A stretch of DNA of 5,825 nucleotides from JBEKHI01 sp050012355 (GTDB lineage: Bacteria > Actinomycetota > Actinomycetes > Streptosporangiales > Streptosporangiaceae), in assembly GCA_050012355.1 (NCBI GenBank), contig JBEKHI010000479.1:1-5825 (forward strand), in the 5' to 3' direction. Each line of letters begins with the position of its first letter. Position 1 is the stretch's first letter. Position numbers and translations under genes: made by a program. A model generated the notes under the pieces. It was not told the origin of the DNA and made no database searches. It worked only from the letters and a program-made list of their open reading frames with translations. Shown here in pieces: positions 5,104-5,825 of this stretch.

Positions 5104-5825
5104 TTACCCCTCAGCACCTAGCTGATAGTCCCTGCATGCCGAAAGGAGATTCGCCAGCGGGCGGAACTGCGGGTCACCCTCGGCGAGCCAAGCTGTGGCG
5201 GCGACGGTAGCGGAGTCGACGGCCTGCCAGGATGCCAGCGGCTTGGCCGGCAGGGTCTTGAGCGGCTGTACCGCGATGTGCTCGGGCAGCACCACGTCGG
5301 CGAAGCCGTCGCTGCCGATCGCGTAGCAGGTGCGGCCGGCCGAGCTGAACAGGGTGGTCGCCCACTTGCGGGTGCCAGTCAGCGCCCGTCGGCCGGGAAA
5401 CTCCTGGTAGGACTGGGGTCCCATGACGTCAGTGAGAAGCTTCGGGTCCAAGTCCAGGAGGGCCTTCGGGTCCAGGTCCGGAAGGCGCGTCGAGACTAGG
5501 GCCATGAGGTCACCCGCGTTCAGGCCCGGGCGGTACGTCGGGTCCAGGTAGTAGATGTTCCCGCTGTCCCCCGTGGAGCCAGCGCGGCAGACGAGCTCGC
5601 CGGACGCCGGGATCCACGCCATGTCCCAGGTGCCAGGCAGGTCGATGTCCTGGTAGTCGCGCCGGAAGCCCGCGTCCATGTAGGTGAGCCGGCGTCGGCC
5701 GCCCCCGAGGTGCCAGCGCATGATTCCCGAGCCATGCGATGTAAGGATGATGTCCGCGCCCTGCAGCGACACGCGGTGCCAGCCCAGATGCTGTTCGATC
5801 TCGCCTACTGTGGGAATTACGGATC
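5104..5825 (-). CDS. Uncharacterised protein, C-terminal 239 codons (5'-partial)
   Basis: I do not recognise this protein. The frame stays open to the window edge. The codons before the GTG at 5772 (IPTVGEIEQHLGWHR) read smoothly into the rest and no Shine-Dalgarno precedes that GTG, so the gene almost certainly begins outside. The text is strand-rich with W, G and D turns (GADIILTSHGSGIMRWHLGG, GTWDMAWIPASGELVCRAG, GNIYYLDP), loosely like beta-propeller blades, but no WD or other repeat signature is clear. A central segment has two tandem DLDPKxLL units encoded by a 24-bp DNA repeat. The C-terminal third (TLFSSAGRTCYAIGSDGFAD, then WQAVDSATVAATAWLAEGDP) looks globular. There is no membrane segment or signal sequence in the visible part. 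It shares the strand of the grpE-like operon but is separated from it by 4.3 kb of other genes. Confidence 0.65.
   Translation of the reverse strand, partial: SVIPTVGEIEQHLGWHRVSLQGADIILTSHGSGIMRWHLGGGRRRLTYMDAGFRRDYQDIDLPGTWDMAWIPASGELVCRAGSTGDSGNIYYLDPTYRPGLNAGDLMALVSTRLPDLDPKALLDLDPKLLTDVMGPQSYQEFPGRRALTGTRKWATTLFSSAGRTCYAIGSDGFADVVLPEHIAVQPLKTLPAKPLASWQAVDSATVAATAWLAEGDPQFRPLANLLSACRDYQLGAEG
5440..5487 (-). repeat. 24-bp in-frame tandem repeat inside the uncharacterised gene
   Basis: Two units (5440-5463 and 5464-5487) share the opening CTTCGGGTCCA on the plus strand and encode imperfect DLDPK octads on the minus strand. It keeps frame and looks like a small internal duplication, possibly a length-variable loop. 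Confidence 0.55.

Overview
The window is GC-rich with strongly GC-biased third codon positions and frequent GTG starts. That fits a high-GC actinomycete (Streptomyces or a relative such as the Streptosporangiales); the genus cannot be fixed from the sequence. Nothing here is ribosomal or core metabolic, and the mix of accessory genes, decayed reading frames and long non-coding gaps looks like an accessory chromosomal region.

Left edge (1-812, minus strand): a GrpE-like nucleotide exchange factor is translationally coupled, through a GTGA overlap, to the first 14 codons of an Hsp70/DnaK-like protein that runs off the window. The order (grpE-like first, no dnaJ seen) and the divergent GrpE differ from the housekeeping dnaK-grpE-dnaJ-hspR operon of actinomycetes, so this is probably an accessory Hsp70 module. 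Upstream lies a two-copy 17-bp tandem repeat (935-968). The gap to 1662 has no intact gene but contains a possible decayed minus-strand reading frame (about 1250-1608).

Middle (1663-4744): first a P-loop NTPase of the adenylate kinase/FlaR-like ('topology modulation protein') type, with no Shine-Dalgarno but a well-placed -10-like hexamer that suggests leaderless translation. Then a run of hairpins (2261-2348) between convergent genes, and a divergent pair: an ArsR-type winged-helix regulator on the minus strand and an MFS exporter on the plus strand. They share a 50-bp spacer containing an inverted repeat that overlaps the regulator's likely promoter and start. The simplest reading is a self-regulated efflux pair. 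It is bracketed by two near-identical copies of a 29-31 bp sequence in direct orientation, one just past the 3' end of each gene.

Right edge (4745-5825): a gap with a probable GNAT acetyltransferase C-terminal remnant (about 4878-4985) and a small alternative hairpin set, then the C-terminal 239 codons of an unrecognised minus-strand protein whose frame stays open to the window end. The outer genes share the minus strand, with plus-strand and divergent genes between them, which fits (but does not prove) insertion of the central genes into an older minus-strand locus.
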